From assembly GCA_003255065.1 (NCBI GenBank), contig QAOA01005126.1, positions 124,608 through 188,607 of the forward strand: 64,000 nucleotides of DNA, given 5' to 3'. This document shows, piece by piece, positions 1 to 14,224 of the stretch. Origin of the DNA: Cercis canadensis (lineage: Eukaryota; Streptophyta; Magnoliopsida; Fabales; Fabaceae). Position 1 is the stretch's first letter, and every line of letters starts with the position of its first letter. Position numbers and translations under genes: made by a program. The notes beneath the pieces were generated by a model, which saw only the letters and a list, made by a program, of their open reading frames with translations, did not search any database and had not been told where the DNA came from.

Positions 1-1
1 A

Positions 2-79
2 TCTTGTGTTGATGTTGATTTGGATGTAGCCACGAAAGTCATGGAGCAGAAGTTAATTGCTGATTTGCTAATTAAATAA
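2..79 (+). CDS. possible C-terminal end of an unrecognised ORF (partial)
   Basis: A frame open from the window edge encodes 25 residues ending in KLIADLLIK and a TAA at 77-79. It has a plausible coding composition (VDVDLDVATKVMEQ) and is followed by AT-rich sequence that could be a 3' UTR. I do not recognise the protein. It is short enough to be a chance frame, so it is listed only as a possible last exon of a gene that begins outside the window. Confidence 0.22.
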   Translation, partial: SCVDVDLDVATKVMEQKLIADLLIK

Positions 80-272
80 GAATCACATTAGGCCTCTAAG
101 ATTGTATTATAGAATTACTTTGTGTACTACTCAATGCATTGTATGCTCTTGGAAGTCCAGTTTCTGTAGATGTCATAATATGCATAGTTCAATTGCATCA
201 GTTTTCTTGTGTGTCAGTATTAGTTTGGTTCTCTTTTAACTTCAAACAGTAAGTTGTGATGATGTTGGTTGA

Positions 273-416
273 TGGACACAAGCTACAAACAAGACCGTGG
301 TTCGTGCTGGGCTGCCAGAGAAAGGAAAAAAAGACAAGCTAGAGTGGCTGAGTAATGCCTTGAGTCCTCTGAAAGGGAGGTGTGGTAAAGGAAAATGTGG
401 TCTTGCGACATGGCAG
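273..416 (+). CDS. possible internal exon, product unknown
   Basis: An uninterrupted frame of 48 codons runs up to a good splice donor (TGGCAG followed by GTTAGT). It encodes a basic stretch including [20 protein letters not shown] and [12 protein letters not shown], more GC-rich than its surroundings. A stop lies just upstream at 270-272, so an acceptor would have to fall inside the first codons; none is convincing. I do not recognise the family. It could be a pseudo-exon of the gene whose end is at 2-79, but the order (tail before exon) argues against one simple gene. Confidence 0.25.
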
Positions 417-419
417 GTT

Positions 420-1394
420 AGTATTTCACTTGTTACTTAAGTTTGTTAGTAATGTCCATTATACCTGTCATTTGGTGTCTGAGTGAGAATTTGCACCTTA
501 AAAGTTGGAATTTACATGCCAACTAAAAAAGGAGGGGGCCTCCCCAAAATGAATTAGTACAGTGAAAGAACAAGCTTCACCCTCTTCTTTTTTCTCCTTT
601 TCTTTCCCAAAAAAGGAGCACCAAGCTATTTATGAGGTTTGTGCTTGAAGAGTGTGGTAGTAAAACTGTAAATAATATAGTTTTGAACTTATTTTCAAGA
701 AATCTTAGTTTACATGCTCCGAACTACATGTATCCTAAAATATGATGTGATTTGCTAAAGAAGTTCATATTGATGACGTCAATTTTCAGCATATTAGGAA
801 AATATCTATTGTTGTTCAAAGTTATCTAATACAAGTGTTATATTTTTCAGCCTCATCATCCATATTTTGAAAAAAAATAATAATAATTTTGGCCAAAATT
901 GTACTAAATTAGAAGTTTAAGGATAACATAATTGTGATATTTTACATGACTTATTTGATGGAAATGTTAATACTTTTTTGTGGGCATAGCAAGTGTTGTA
1001 TTTCGACACTTGATTTGTCCCAAAACTCTTACATTTAGAAGATTCTTGAATCCTCCTTCTTCTAAACTATTGTTGATGTGTATTGGATTGCCAATCCATT
1101 ATGATGTTCTCGTATATATTTACAGCTTAAAACACATTTAGTTGAAGTAATAAATAATCAAATACTATAATTATATTAATTTGGTATGAAAAATTAATTC
1201 ATGATAAAATGTATAGGTTAGAGAGTAATCTTTTGTTATTTGGTAATTTTTGATCGGTGTCATATGTTTGCTTGCTCAATTAGTTATGCACTCCAAGAGT
1301 TTCTTCATTCAATGCTTGTATATATCATATATATTGATGATTTAGAACTTGCAATTTGGCTTTTTTGCTCCTTTAATTTTATATTGTTCAGTTT
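420..1394. other. AT-rich sequence without recognisable genes
   Basis: I see no long ORF, domain or transposon end here. A G/C-rich near-palindrome (GGAGGGGGCCTCCCC) lies near 531-545. The stretch just before the first Y14-like fragment (around 1380-1425) resembles the intron sequence that precedes the other two fragments. Confidence 0.5.
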
Positions 1395-1655
1395 GTAACT
1401 TGATCATATAAATATTTGATTTTAGGGTTATGTGAATATGAGAATTTTGATGATGCTCGGAATGTAATAGAGGCCTTGAATGGGTCTGAACTTCAGCCAA
1501 TCAAAAGAAAGAGTATCACAAATTATCATTGTTGATTGGGCTTTCAACCAACCATAGGAAAGAGTATCAGGTATGTTTATACATTGCATTTTGTACCTGT
1601 ATTTCAAAACACGTGTTTTTAATTTCATCTCTATGATGAACTTATAGCTATATCA
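1395..1655 (+). pseudogene. Y14: Y14/RBM8A exon fragment, copy 1 (broken)
   Basis: A TTTTAG acceptor-like site is followed by an exon-like block (about 1426-1570) with recognisable pieces of the Y14 (RBM8A) RNA-recognition motif: EYENFDDARNVIEALNGSEL and, in another frame, QIIIVDWAF. It ends in CAG/GTATGT, a normal donor. Y14 with MAGOH forms the core of the exon junction complex. This copy lacks the GYALV start seen in copy 2, is frameshifted, and carries a roughly 20-bp insertion after SEL. Downstream intron sequence (GTATTTCAAAACACGTG) is shared with copies 2 and 3. It is noncoding now. Identification rests on remembered conserved residues of plant Y14, not on a search. Confidence 0.65.
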
Positions 1656-1657
1656 CT

Positions 1658-4600
1658 TTAACCTCAACCATTGATGCTTAACTCTGATTTTTAAACACTA
1701 AATCGTAAACCTTAGACACTAAATTCTAAACTATAAACACTGAATCATAATCCGTAGACACTAAACCCTAAACTCTAGACGCTTACCCTAGACACACAAC
1801 TTTAAACCCTTGACCCTTAATCCTAAACACAAAACCCTATACCCTTAACTTAAATCTTACATGCTTAACCCTAGACTTTAGACCCTATACTCTAAACTCA
1901 TGACCTTTAACTATATATTCTAAACCCTAGACATAACAACCTAAACCTTGAACCTTAAACTTTTAAACTCAAAACTCTAAATCTTAAACCCTAACCCAAG
2001 ACCCCTTAACTAAAACAATAGACCCTTAACTCGAAATTCTAAAACCTAAAGATTAAACTGTATGCCCTAAACAGTAAACACTACACCTTCAACTTAAACC
2101 TTAATCCCTAAACCTTTGACCCTTAATCCTAAACCTTAGATTCTAAGCCCTAAATCCTAGACCGTTAATGTAAACCCTAAGTCCCTAATCCTATATCATA
2201 GACACTAAACCCTGGACCCAAAACCTTAAACCATAAACCATATAACCTATATCATAAACTCTAGACACATAACCATAGACCCTAAACCCTAAATCTTAGA
2301 CCCTATGAAACCATATACCCTTAATCGAAGGATGCTTACTCTGAATTCATGACCCTTAATTGTAAATCCTAAACTCTAGAAATTAAACCCTAAATTGTAG
2401 TCTCTAAACTCTAAACCTTAGATTCTTAATATGAACCCTAGGTCCTTAATTCTAAATCTTAAACCCTAGATCTTTAACTCTAAATCATACACCTTAGACC
2501 CTTAACCTAAACTATAAATGCTTAACTTTAATTTCAAAACCCTAGACTCTAAAGCCTTAACCCTAAATTTTAAACCACCTAGACCCTAACCTTAAAACAT
2601 AAATCTTAGACCTTTAACCCAAAACACTTAACCCTAAATCCTAGTGCCACAATCCTAAACCCTAAACTATAAACTATAAACCTTAAGCACTAGACACATT
2701 ACCTTAAAACAAAACTCTAAATCCTAAACTCTTGACCCTCAAACTTAAAACCAAGATCCTAAACCTAAAATTCTAGACCCTAAACCTAGATCATAGATGC
2801 TTACCTTAACCTCCTGACTTATAATCCTAAATCATAACCATAGATACTAAACCCTATATCATAGACTTTAACCTTAGATCATAGACACTAAATCTTACCG
2901 GGTTAACCTTAAACACTAAACCCTAAAATATAGATCTTAAACCCTAGACATCATATCCAAACCCTAAATTATAAACATTAAACCCATGATCCAAAGCCCT
3001 TAACCAAAACCATAAACCCTAAACCCTAGACTCCAAACCCTAAATCATAGTCTCTTAACCTAAACACTAAAAACTATTGCTTAAACTCAAGACTTGTAAT
3101 CTTAAATCATAAACCCTTGATACTAAACCCTAAACCTTAGACCCTTAATCTTAAGCCCTAGTTTTTAACCTTACTTCTTAAACCTTAAACCTTAAATGTA
3201 AACACTAAACTCTAAATCTTTAACACTTAATCTTGTACCCTAAACTCTTAAACTTAAACTCTAAACCATAGACCTTATAACTTAAACCTTAAACCCTACA
3301 CCCTGGACCCTTAACCATAAATCTAGACCTTTAATCTAAACCGTAGATGCTTAACCCTAAATTTTAGATTCTTAACCCTACATCTTGAACCCTAAATCCT
3401 ATACCCTTAACCTCAACCTTAGATGTTTAACCTTAAACCCTTACCTTTAAACCTTAGATACAAAGCCCTAAACCCTAGATCCAAAGCCCTAAACCATAGA
3501 CCTTTTAACCTAATTCATAAACCTTAGATGATGAACCCTAAGCTTTATACCTTAAACTCATAACCCTAAATTCAAAACCCTAGACAATAAATCTAATCTC
3601 TAAATCATAGACCCTAAACTCTAGACCTTTAACCTAATCTTAAACCCTAGATGTTTAACCCTAATCCAACCTTACTGGCTTAACCTTAAACCCTTGATCC
3701 TAAACCCTAGATATTAAACATTAAATCTAAACTCTTGACCCTTAACCCTAAGCCTTATATCATAAGCCCTAATGCTTAGACCCTTAATGTAAATCCTAGA
3801 CCCTAAATCCTAAAGGCTAACCATTAACCTTAGGCCCTAAATGATACACCCTAGACACTAACCCCTTAAGCCTAGACCCTAAACCCTTAACTCGATGTTT
3901 AGCACTAAACATGAAATGCTAAACCCTCAGTTATAGACACTAAACCTTAAACCCTAAATCCTATAGCCTATACTCTAAAACTAAGGCCCTAAATCTTAAA
4001 CTCTAAACCTTAAGTCCTAGAACTTAGACACTAAACCATAAACCTTAGATTATTAATTAAACCTTGAGCCTTTAAAACTAAACCTTAAACCCTATACCCT
4101 AACCTTTAAACTCTAAATCCTAAATCTTAAATCCTAAAATATAAACCTTTAATTGAAAACATAAACTCTTTACCCTAAATCCTATATCTTACATTCTTGA
4201 CCCCTAACCTTAAATCCTAGACCCTTACCCCTAGAAACTAACCCTAAAAACTAAATCATAAATCCTAGACACTAAACTCTTATTCCTAAAACCTACACCT
4301 TAAAACTTGAATTCTAAACTTAAATCGTATGCCCTAAACCATAAACCCTACACCTTTAACCTAAACCCTAGGCCTTTTACCCTAATTCATAGACTCTTCA
4401 TCCTTCAACCTAAATGCTAGATCCTAAGTCCTAAATCCTAGACCTTTAATGTAAACTCTAAGCCCTTAATTGTAGAGACTAAACCCAAACCCAAAACCTT
4501 AAACCCTAAATTATAAAACCTATATCATAAACCCTAGATACAACCATAGAAACTAAATCTTAAATTTTAAATCCTAAACCCTAAATGCTAGACCTTACAA

Positions 4601-7600
4601 AACTATATACCCTTTATCTAAAGATGCTTAACACAAAACACTTGACCTAATACCTTAAACTCATGACCCTTAATTGTAAATCCTAAACTCTAGAAACTAA
4701 ACTCTAAATCATAATCTCAAAACTCTAAACCCTAGACTATTAATATGAACCCAAGGCCTTTAATCCTAAATTCTAAACCCCTGATCCTTAACTCTAAATC
4801 ATACACCCTAGACCATTAACCTAAATTCTAGATGCTTAACTTTAATCATAAGACCCTAGACTTTAGAGACTTAACCTTAAATCTTAAACCACCTAGATCC
4901 TAAACCTTAAAACCTTAATCCTAGATCCTTTACCCTAAACCCTAGTACCATAATCCTAAATGTTAAACTACAAACTATAAACTCTAAGTCCTAGACACTA
5001 TACCTTAAAACTTAGTCCCTAAATCCTAGAATCTTAACTTAAAATCCTAAACCCTAAACATAACCCTAAATCTTAAATTCTAAACTCTTGACCCTCAAAC
5101 TTAAGACCAAGATCCTAAACCCAAAATCTTAGATCTTAAACCTAAATCTTAGATGCTTAACCTTAGACCCTGTACCTTAAACTCTTGACCCATAATCCTA
5201 AATCTTAACCCTAGACATTGAACCCTAAACTTTAAATCCTATACCTTATACTCTAAAACTAAGACCTTAAATATTAGAATTTAAATACTAAACCTTAAAT
5301 CCTATAACTTAGACACTAAACCTTAAACCTTAGATTGTTAATTAAACCCTAAGCCTTTAAACCCTAGACAAAACACCTTAAACCCTAGATCCTAATCTTT
5401 AAACTCTAAATCCTAAATCTTAGAATCTAAACCTTAGACCTTTAACCTTAAATCTTTGACCCCTAATCTTAGACCCTTAATCCTAGACCCTAACCCTAAA
5501 AACTAAATGCAAAATCATAGACCCTTAGCCTAAAAACTAAACCCTAAACTCTAAATTATAAACTTAGTCACTAAACCTTCATGCTAAACCCTATGCCTTA
5601 AAACTTGACCCCTAAATCTTAAATCGTATACCCTAAATCATGAACCTTACACCTTTTACCAAAACCTTAGGCCATTAACCCTAATTTTTAGACCCTTCAT
5701 CCTTCACACTAAATGCTGGATCCTAAGCCCTAAACCCTAGACCATTAACATAAAACTCAACCCTTTAACCATAGATACTAAAACCTAAATCGTAGACCTT
5801 AAACCACCTAAACCTGAAACAAAAAACCATAAACCATAGACCTTACATCGTAAAATCTATACCATTAACCCTAGAAATTAAACCCTAAATCATAAACCTT
5901 AGACCCTAAATTCTAAACACTTAACCTTAATCTTTAGACCCTAATAAACCATTTAGCCTTAACCTAAATACTAGATGCTCAACCTTAACTCCTTAACTAT
6001 ATACCCTAAACTCATGACCCTTAATCGTAAATCTTAAACCCTAAAGCATAGTCTCTATACTCTAAATTCCTAAACTCTTAACATGAACCCTAAACCCTAA
6101 GCATTATATCCTTAACCCTTAACCTTACACCTACGACCCTTAACCAAAACTATAGATGCTTAACTTTAATCCAAAAACCTTAAATCCTAGAGCTTTAACC
6201 TTAAACCCTAAGCCACCTAGAACCTCAACCTCAACCATAGATGCTTAACCTTAAACACCTAACCATAAACCCTTAGGTAATCCTAAACATCAAATTATAA
6301 ACACTAAATCTTAAACCCTAAACATTATATCCTAAAATTTAGACTTTAAACCCTAAACTCTAGAACCTTAACCCAAAATCTTATCCCTTAAACCTTAGAT
6401 ACTAGACCCTAAATAATAATCCCTAAACTTCAAACCCTTGACCTTCAAACTTAAAACCAAGATTCTAAAGCCAGAAACCTAGACCCTAAGCCTAAATCCT
6501 AAATGCTTAACCCTAGACCCTATACCTTAAACTCTTGAACCATAATCCTAAATCCTAAAACCTAGACCCCATAGGCTTAAACCTAAACCTTAGACCCTAA
6601 ACCCTTTATCCTAAGCTCTAAATCCTAGACCTTTAACCTAAACCTTGAACATTAAATCTTAGAATCCTAGATCATAGACCCTTAACCTAAACCCTAGAAC
6701 CTACAACCTAAACTTAAGACTCATAACCCTAAGTCATAAACCCTAGGCACTAAACTTTAAGCTTTAAACCATATATCCTAAACCCTAAATTATATATCCT
6801 AGACCCTTAACATATTCCTAAGCCTTAATTGCTTAACCTCAATCCTTAATCCATAAACCCTACATTCTTAATCATAAACCTTAAACTATAGACTCTAACC
6901 TTAAATCCTACACCCTTGACCCTTAACCCTAAATTATATATGCTTAACCCTAATTCATAAACCTTAAACCCTAAATCCTAGACCCATAACCTCAACCCTA
7001 GATGCTTAATCATAAACCCTTAACCCTAGAGCCATAACCTTAAATCTTAAACTATAAACCGTAAACTTTAAAAACAAAGCCTTAATCCCTAAATTCTAAA
7101 CCCTAAAACCTAAATCCAAAGCCTTAATCCTTAAACCATAGATCCAAAGCCCTAAACTATATACCTTTAACCTATTACGTAAATCTTAGATGTTGAACTA
7201 TAGGCCCTATACCTTAAATCCTAAAATCTACATCCAAAGTCTTAATCCTTAAACCATAGATCCAAAACCATAAACCATATACCTTTAACTTATTTCCTAA
7301 ATCCTAGATGTTGAATCATAGACCCTATACCTTAAACTTATGACTTGTAACTTTAAATCCAAAACCCTAGGCAATAAATCCTAAACCCTACTAAACCCTA
7401 GATCCTTAACCTAATTTGAAGCCTTAGATGGTTAACACTAATTCATAAACCTTAAACCCTAAACCCTAATGACTTAACCTTTACTCCTTCACTCTAAATC
7501 ATAGATAATAAACCCAAAACCCAAAACTATGGATCATAAGCCCTAACACTTAGGCCCTTAACTTAAACCTTTAACCTTCATAACTAAACCTTAGACACTA

Positions 7601-9815
7601 AAACTTAAATTAGAGACTCTTAACCATAAACCATAAACTCATGACCACTCACCCTTGGCCTTAAACTATACACCTTAGATGTTAAACCCTAAAGCTTTAA
7701 GCTCTTAAATCTAAACATTAAACCCTAAACTCTTGATGTTTAACACTAAAAACAAAACTCTAAACCTTTGACACTTAACCTCAAACAAGAAGCCATAATC
7801 CCTTGAGTATTAACCTTAACACTAAACCTAAACCTTTAACCTTAATCTCTAAATCATAAATACTAGACCCTTAACACTAAATTCTACACCCTTGACCCCT
7901 AAGTCTTAGGCCCTAAACCCTTAACCCTAAACCTTAAATTGAAGGCCCTAAATCTTAAACCTTAGATCCTTAACCTAAACCCTAGATACTTAACCCTAAA
8001 CCCTAGACCTTAAACCCTTAACCCTAATCCCAAAACCTAAACCCTTGAAACACAAACTCTAGATGCTTAACACTAATTCCTAAATCCTAAACCTTAGAGT
8101 CTTAACACTAAATCTTAGACCCTAAATCATAAATCCTAGACCCTTAAGTTCAATCATAGATGCTTAACCCTAATACTTAAATCCTAAACTCTAGAGTCAT
8201 AACCCTAAATTCTAAATTTAAATTCTAAACCCTAGACCTAAAACCTACACCCTCAACTCTTAATATTATACCCTTAATTCTAAACCCTAAATACTAAACC
8301 CTAGACCTTAAATCTTAAAACTTAGACCTTAAACCCTAATCCCCAAAAATGACCATAAACCTTTAACCCTAAATCCTAAACCATTGACTCTCAACCTTGA
8401 AACCTAGATCATAAACTTGAAACCTCAAACCCCTTAACCTAAACCTTATATGTTTAACCTTAGACCCTATTCCTTAAACTCAAGACCTAGAGTCCTAAAT
8501 CCTAAACACAAGGCCCTAATCCTTAAACCTTTAACCTCATCTTTATGGCAATAGATACTTACCCTACCCTTAACCTTAACTTCTAAATGTTAACCCTAAA
8601 TCTAGAGCCTTAACCCTAAAACCTAAATCCTAGACCTTTAACCTAAACTCTAGATGTTTAATCTTAATCCTTAAACCCTAAATCCTAGATCTTTAACCTT
8701 AAATCATAAACCTTAAACCTTAGACCTTTAACCTCAGCCTTAATTACTTAACCTTAATTCCTAACCCTAAATCCTAAACTTTTAAGGCGTAACCTTAAAC
8801 CTTAAACTCTAAATCTAGAGACTTCACCTTATAGCCTAAACACTAGACCTTTAACATTAACTCTAAATTCCTATCCCTAATCCCTAAATTATAAATCATA
8901 AACCCTAGAGCTTTAACCCTAGACCCTTAAGCTCAACAGTAGATGCTTATCCCTAACAACTAAACTCTAAACCCAACCTTAAACTATAATCCTTAAACCT
9001 TAAATTGTATACCCTAAAAAAACTCTAGATACTAAACCTTAAATCTTAGACCTTAAACTCTCAAATTAGATCTTAAATCTTAAACCTTAGACCATAAATC
9101 ATAAATCTTACACCCTAAACACGAAAGCCTAACCAGTAAAGTCTTAACCTTAAACCTCAAACAATAGACCCTTAACTCTAAAACCAAGACCTTAAAATCA
9201 AAACCTAAAACTTAAACCTTAAACCTTAAATTGTAGACCCTAAACCTAAACCCTACGCCCTTAACCCTGACCCTGGACCTTATACCCATAACCTGATCCT
9301 AAGCCCTAGTTGCTTAACCCTAATCCCTAAACCTTAAACACTAGAGCCTTAACTTTAAACCATAGACCCTAAATACTAAACTTTAGACATTTAACCTTAA
9401 ATTTGATTCCTCAAACCCTTGACTTGAATATCTAAATCCTAAACCCTATTGGCTTAATTTTAAATCCTAAACTTTAGGCCTTACACCCTTAACCTAAACC
9501 TTAGATACTTAACCATATTCTCTAAATCCTAAACCCTAAACCTTAAATCCTAGAGCCTTAACCCAAAAACCTAAAACTTAAACCCTTAACCTAAATTCTA
9601 GATGCTTAACCTTAATCATTAAACTCAAAACCCTAGAGCCTTAACCTTAAACCCTAGACTCTTAAACTAAACCCTAGAGCTATAATCCTTAACCTTAAAT
9701 TATAAAATGTCAACCTTAGACAATAAACCATTTACCATATACTCTACTATAGATCATTAATCTTAAACCCTAGACCCTTGACCTGTAAACCTTAGCAATA
9801 ATCCCTAAATCATAA
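1658..9815 (+). repeat. degenerate telomere-like (CCCTAAA-type) array, segment 1
   Basis: About 8.2 kb is built from variants of the plant telomere heptamer read on its C-rich strand: CCCTAAA, CCTAGAC, CCTTAAC, ATCCTAAAC. Perfect tandem heptamers are rare. Orientation never flips. The array holds longer modules, such as GATGCTTAACC followed by CTATACCTTAAACTC, at about 2331, 3526, 4621, 5150, 5972, 6501, 7189, 7307 and 8447. There are no ORFs of note. This is an interstitial, old array rather than a chromosome end, because non-telomeric sequence lies on both sides. Confidence 0.9.
7124..7359 (+). repeat. 118-bp local tandem duplication inside the telomere-like array
   Basis: The block starting TTAATCCTTAAACCATAGAT at 7124 is repeated at 7242, with clear divergence between copies (for example CCTATTACG versus CTTATTTCC). 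Each copy includes an AGATGTTGAA ... CCCTATACCTTAAA module. A related block lies near 3450-3545. No N separates the copies and they have diverged, so this is a real duplication and shows that the array grows in units of about 100 bp. Confidence 0.7.
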
Positions 9816-9827
9816 TTTTACATAACG

Positions 9828-10172
9828 TAATCTTGATTGGTAATGTGATCATATAAATATTTTGATTGTTGTTCAAGTAATTATTATAATTATTTGATTT
9901 TAAGGTTATGCATTGGTTGAATATGAGAATTTCGATGATTCTCGAAATGCAATAGAAGCCTTGAATGGATATGATCTTCTTACACAAATTACTAAGTTGT
10001 TTGGGCTTTCAGCCAAATGAGCATAAGATATTTTTCTACACCAAAAAATGGAAAAAAAACTTTTGTAGATTCTAATTTTCTTGTACAAACATCGAAATTA
10101 ATTTTCAAAAATAGCATTTTCTAGTTGTATTTCAAAACACGTGCTTCTAATTTCATCTCCGTGATGTGATTG
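9828..10172 (+). pseudogene. Y14: Y14/RBM8A exon fragment, copy 2 (best preserved)
   Basis: After intron-like sequence with a TTTTAAG acceptor, the exon at about 9905 reads GYALVEYENFDDSRNAIEAL, then NGYDLLTQIT. This is the RNP1 strand and second helix of the Y14 RRM. The expected VDWAFS follows only after a frameshift (AAGTTGTTTGGGCTTTCAGCC), and a stop falls at 10018-10020. The downstream segment to about 10170 matches the intron sequence after copies 1 and 3. It has no other Y14 exons around it and is flanked on both sides by telomere-like DNA, so it is a gene fragment rather than a gene. Confidence 0.72.
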
Positions 10173-10185
10173 TAGCTACCATCTT

Positions 10186-13100
10186 AACCTTAACCCTATA
10201 TGCTTAACCTTCATTTTTAAACCCTAACCTTATAGCCTTAAGCCTAAATCCTGAATTGTAAATCTTATCATAAACTCTAAAGCCTAAACCTTAAACTATA
10301 GAGCCTTAACCTTAAACCTTAATTTCTAGACATAAACCTTAAATCATAAACCCTAAATCTTAAACCCTAGACACAAATCCTTAAACCATTGTCCCTTAAT
10401 TCTAAACACTATATCCTAAACCCAAAGCCCTATACCCTTCACCTAAATCCTAGATGCTTAACCGTAAACCCTAGACCCTATACCCTAAACTTATGACCCT
10501 TTTCATAAATTTTAAAATCAACACTAACCTTAAACAATAAATTGTAGTACCTAATCCCTAAACCCTAGACCCTTAACCCTTATCTTGAAATCCTATATGC
10601 TTAATGCAAAATTGTAAACTATAGCCTTAACCCTTAACCTTAACTCTAAATGCTTAACCTTAGTCCTAAAACTCTAAACCTTGAACCCTAAAGTTGTAAT
10701 GCTATAACCTAAACTATAAACAATAAATGTTAGACCGTAAACCCTAACCCCAAGATCGTAAACCTTAAACCCTAGATCCATAAACATAAATCTTAAACCC
10801 TAGACCTTAATCCCTATACTAAAAAATCTAGGCCCTAAAACCAAAACCCCAGACACTAAACCCAAAACTATAAGCCCTTAACCTTAGACTCTAAACCATA
10901 AACCCTAGACCCTTAATGTTATACATGAAATCCTAAATGCTAAACTCTTGAATCCCAACCTTAAAACCTATATCCTAAACTCGAAATCCTAGACCCTTAA
11001 CCTAAACCTTATAACTTAAAATCATGAGTTGAAATGTTAAATCCTTAACCTTAGACTCTAAACCTAGACCATAAACCCTAAACTTTGAAAAGTAAACCCT
11101 AGACTCTTAACTATAAACCCTATGCCCTTGATCCTTAACCTTAAACCCTAGATGGTTAGCACTAATCCTAAACCATAAACCTTAAACCATTAACCAAAAT
11201 CCTAGATGCTTAACCCTAATCCTAAAACTCTAATACCTAACCCCTAGAGCCATAACCTTAAACATGAAATACTAAAATGTAAATTGTAAATCATAGAGCT
11301 TAGACACTAACCCCTAGAACCTAAATCATAATATCTAAACCCTGGACCTTAATTCCTAAACCTAGATACTAAACCTTAAATCCTAGGCCCTTAACCTAGA
11401 TTGTAAACCTTAAACTCTTGATGCTTAACCCTTAATCCTAATACCTAGATCTTAAACATAAAACGCTAAACCTTAACCTAAATCATAGGTACTTAACCTT
11501 AATCCCAAAAGCCTAAACCTTAAACCTAAGAGTCATAACTCTAAAACCTAAACCCTAAAACATAAATGCTAGACCTTAAATCTAAAAGTCTCAACCCTAA
11601 ACCTTAATCCCTAAAATCTAAACCTTAAACTCTAGACCCTATATCCTAGCAATAAATCTTGAACCCTAGACACTAAAGCTTAAATCCTAAACCTTAGACC
11701 ATTACCCCTAAACCCTACACCCTTGACCCCTAACCTTAAGCNCTAAAACATAAACCCTAAAACATAAACGCTAGACCTTAAATCTAAAAGTCTCAACCCT
11801 AAACCTTAATCCCTAAAATCTAAACCTTAAACTCTAGACCCTATATCCTAGCAATAAATCTTGAACCCTAGACACTAAAGCTTAAATCCTAAACCTTAGA
11901 CCATTACCCCTAAACCCTACACCCTTGACCCCTAACCTTAAGCCATATAACCTTAACCTAAACCCTAGATGCATAGCAATAATCCACCCTAGTTTTAATC
12001 CTAAACCCTAGACTCTAAATCATAAACCATAAACCCTAGACCCTCAACCTCAACCTTAGATACTTAACCATAATCCTTAAACCCTAAACTCTACAACCTT
12101 AATCATGAATCCTAAACCCTAGATGATAAATCATAAACCCTAGACATAACCCTAAACCTAACACCCTAAAGTCTAAACCCTTGACCTTTAATCCTAAAAC
12201 TTAGATCCTTAACTCAAAACCCTAGACCTTCAACCTAAACTCTAGATGCTTAACCTTAATTCTTAAATTGTAAACCCTAAAGCCTTAACCATAAACCCTA
12301 GACCCCTAAGCTCAACCGTATATGCTTATCCCTAATACCTAAACCTAAAACCCTTGAGTCGTAATCTTAAACCCTAAATTATAAACCATAAATCATAAAC
12401 CTTAAATCCTAGACCCTTAACATATATTATAGATGTATATCGCTAGATTCTATACCTTAAATTGATGACCCATAACCCTAAATTCAAAAACCTCAACAAT
12501 AAAGCCTAAATCTTAAATCATAGTCCCTAAACCTTAAATCATACACTCTAAACCCATAACTTAATTCGTAGACACTAAATGCTAGTGGCTTAACTTGAAA
12601 CCCTAGACCGTTAACTTAAACTCTAGATGCTTAATCTTAAACCTTATACATTAAATTCATGACTCGTAACCCTAAATCCTGAACCCTAGACCATAAATGC
12701 TAAACCATAGACCTTTAACCCTAAATCCTTGATCTTTAACCTCAAACATGAAACCTTAAACCCTTGAACCTAAACCTTAAAACTTACATCCAAAACCTAA
12801 AACCCTAAATTCAACCTAAATTGTAGATGCTTAACACTTAACTGTAAACCCTAAATCCTAGAACTTAACCCTAGGCCTTAAACCTTAAATGATAAATAAC
12901 AGACTATAAACCTAAACCTTAATTCTAAATGCTTAATCCTTAACCATAAGCCTTAAATTCTAAACTAGAAGCCCTTATCCCTAAACCCTATACTCATAAT
13001 CCTAGGCCCTAGACCTTAAACTCTACAAACAAAATACTAAACCTTAAACTCTCAACCCTTCACCCTAAACATAAAACCTATAACCATTGACCCTTAACCT

Positions 13101-14205
13101 TAAACATCAAACCCTAAACCTTTAACATTGATCCCTAAATATATACGTTTAACATAAATCCTAGATGCTAAATCTTAAACCCCATACCCTATACACTAAG
13201 TCCTATATCATGAACCTTAAACCCTAAAGCATAGATCCTAAATCTTAAACTATAAATCTTAGACCCTTAACCAAAATTTAACCCTAGATCCTTAACATGA
13301 ATACCTAAATCCTAAACCTTATAGGTTAAACCTTAATCCTTAGACCTTATACCATAAACCCTAAATACTAAACCCTTAACTCTTAACACTAAAACCTAAT
13401 CTGTAAAGTCTTAACCTTAAATCTTTTAGACCCTTAACTCTAAAGCATAGACCCTAAAACCTAAACCTAAACCCTAAATCCTAAATCCTAAATCATCGAC
13501 CTGAAACCTAAACTCTATATTTTAACCTAAACCCTATGTCCTTAACCCTAACCCTAACCTTATACCCATAACCTAATCTTAAGCCTTAGTTACTTAACCC
13601 TAATCCCTAAACTCTAAACCCTAGGGTCATAACCCTAAACTATAGACCCTAAATACTAAACTCTAGATGTTTAAGCTTAAATTTAATTCCCTAAACCTTA
13701 AACTATGGACCCTTAACCTAAATCTCTAAACCCTATTGCCTTGGCCCTTAACCTTAAATTTTGAAACCTAAATCCTAAACCTTAGGCCCTACAGCCTTAA
13801 CCTAAACCTTAGATACTTACCATAATCCTTGACCCTAACCTTAAACCTTAGCCTCAACTATAAATGCGTAACCCTAATTCTAAATCTTAAATCTTAAACT
13901 TTAAACTCTAAACTCTAAACCTTAAATCATAGAGCATTAACCCAGAAACTTAAACCCTAGACCCTTAACCTAAACTCTAGATGCTTAATCCTAATCATTA
14001 AACCTTAAACCTTAGAGCCCTAACATTAAACCCTAAATCCTAGACTTCTTAGCTTAACCTTAGAGCTATAATCCTAAACCCTACTTTATAAAATGTCAAC
14101 GCTAAACCATTGATCTTATACCCTAAACCCTAGACCCTTAACACTAAACTCAAAGCCATTGACCCATAACCTTAAACCCTAGATGCTTAGGACTAATCCC
14201 TAAAC
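10186..14205 (+). repeat. degenerate telomere-like array, segment 2
   Basis: This has the same C-rich strand and variant heptamers as segment 1, between Y14-like copies 2 and 3. Copies of the long module are visible near 10450, 12430 and 12624. It contains a single N at 11742 flanked by a 201-bp direct duplication, so its true length is probably about 0.2 kb less. No coding potential. Confidence 0.9.
11541..11943. other. single-N contig join with 201-bp duplicated flank
   Basis: Bases 11541-11741 and 11743-11943 are near-identical and abut the N at 11742 exactly, differing at only a few positions. This is the pattern of two overlapping contig ends placed side by side. Treat it as an assembly artefact, not a tandem repeat. 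Confidence 0.8.
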
Positions 14206-14224
14206 TAAAATTTTAGATAGTTTA

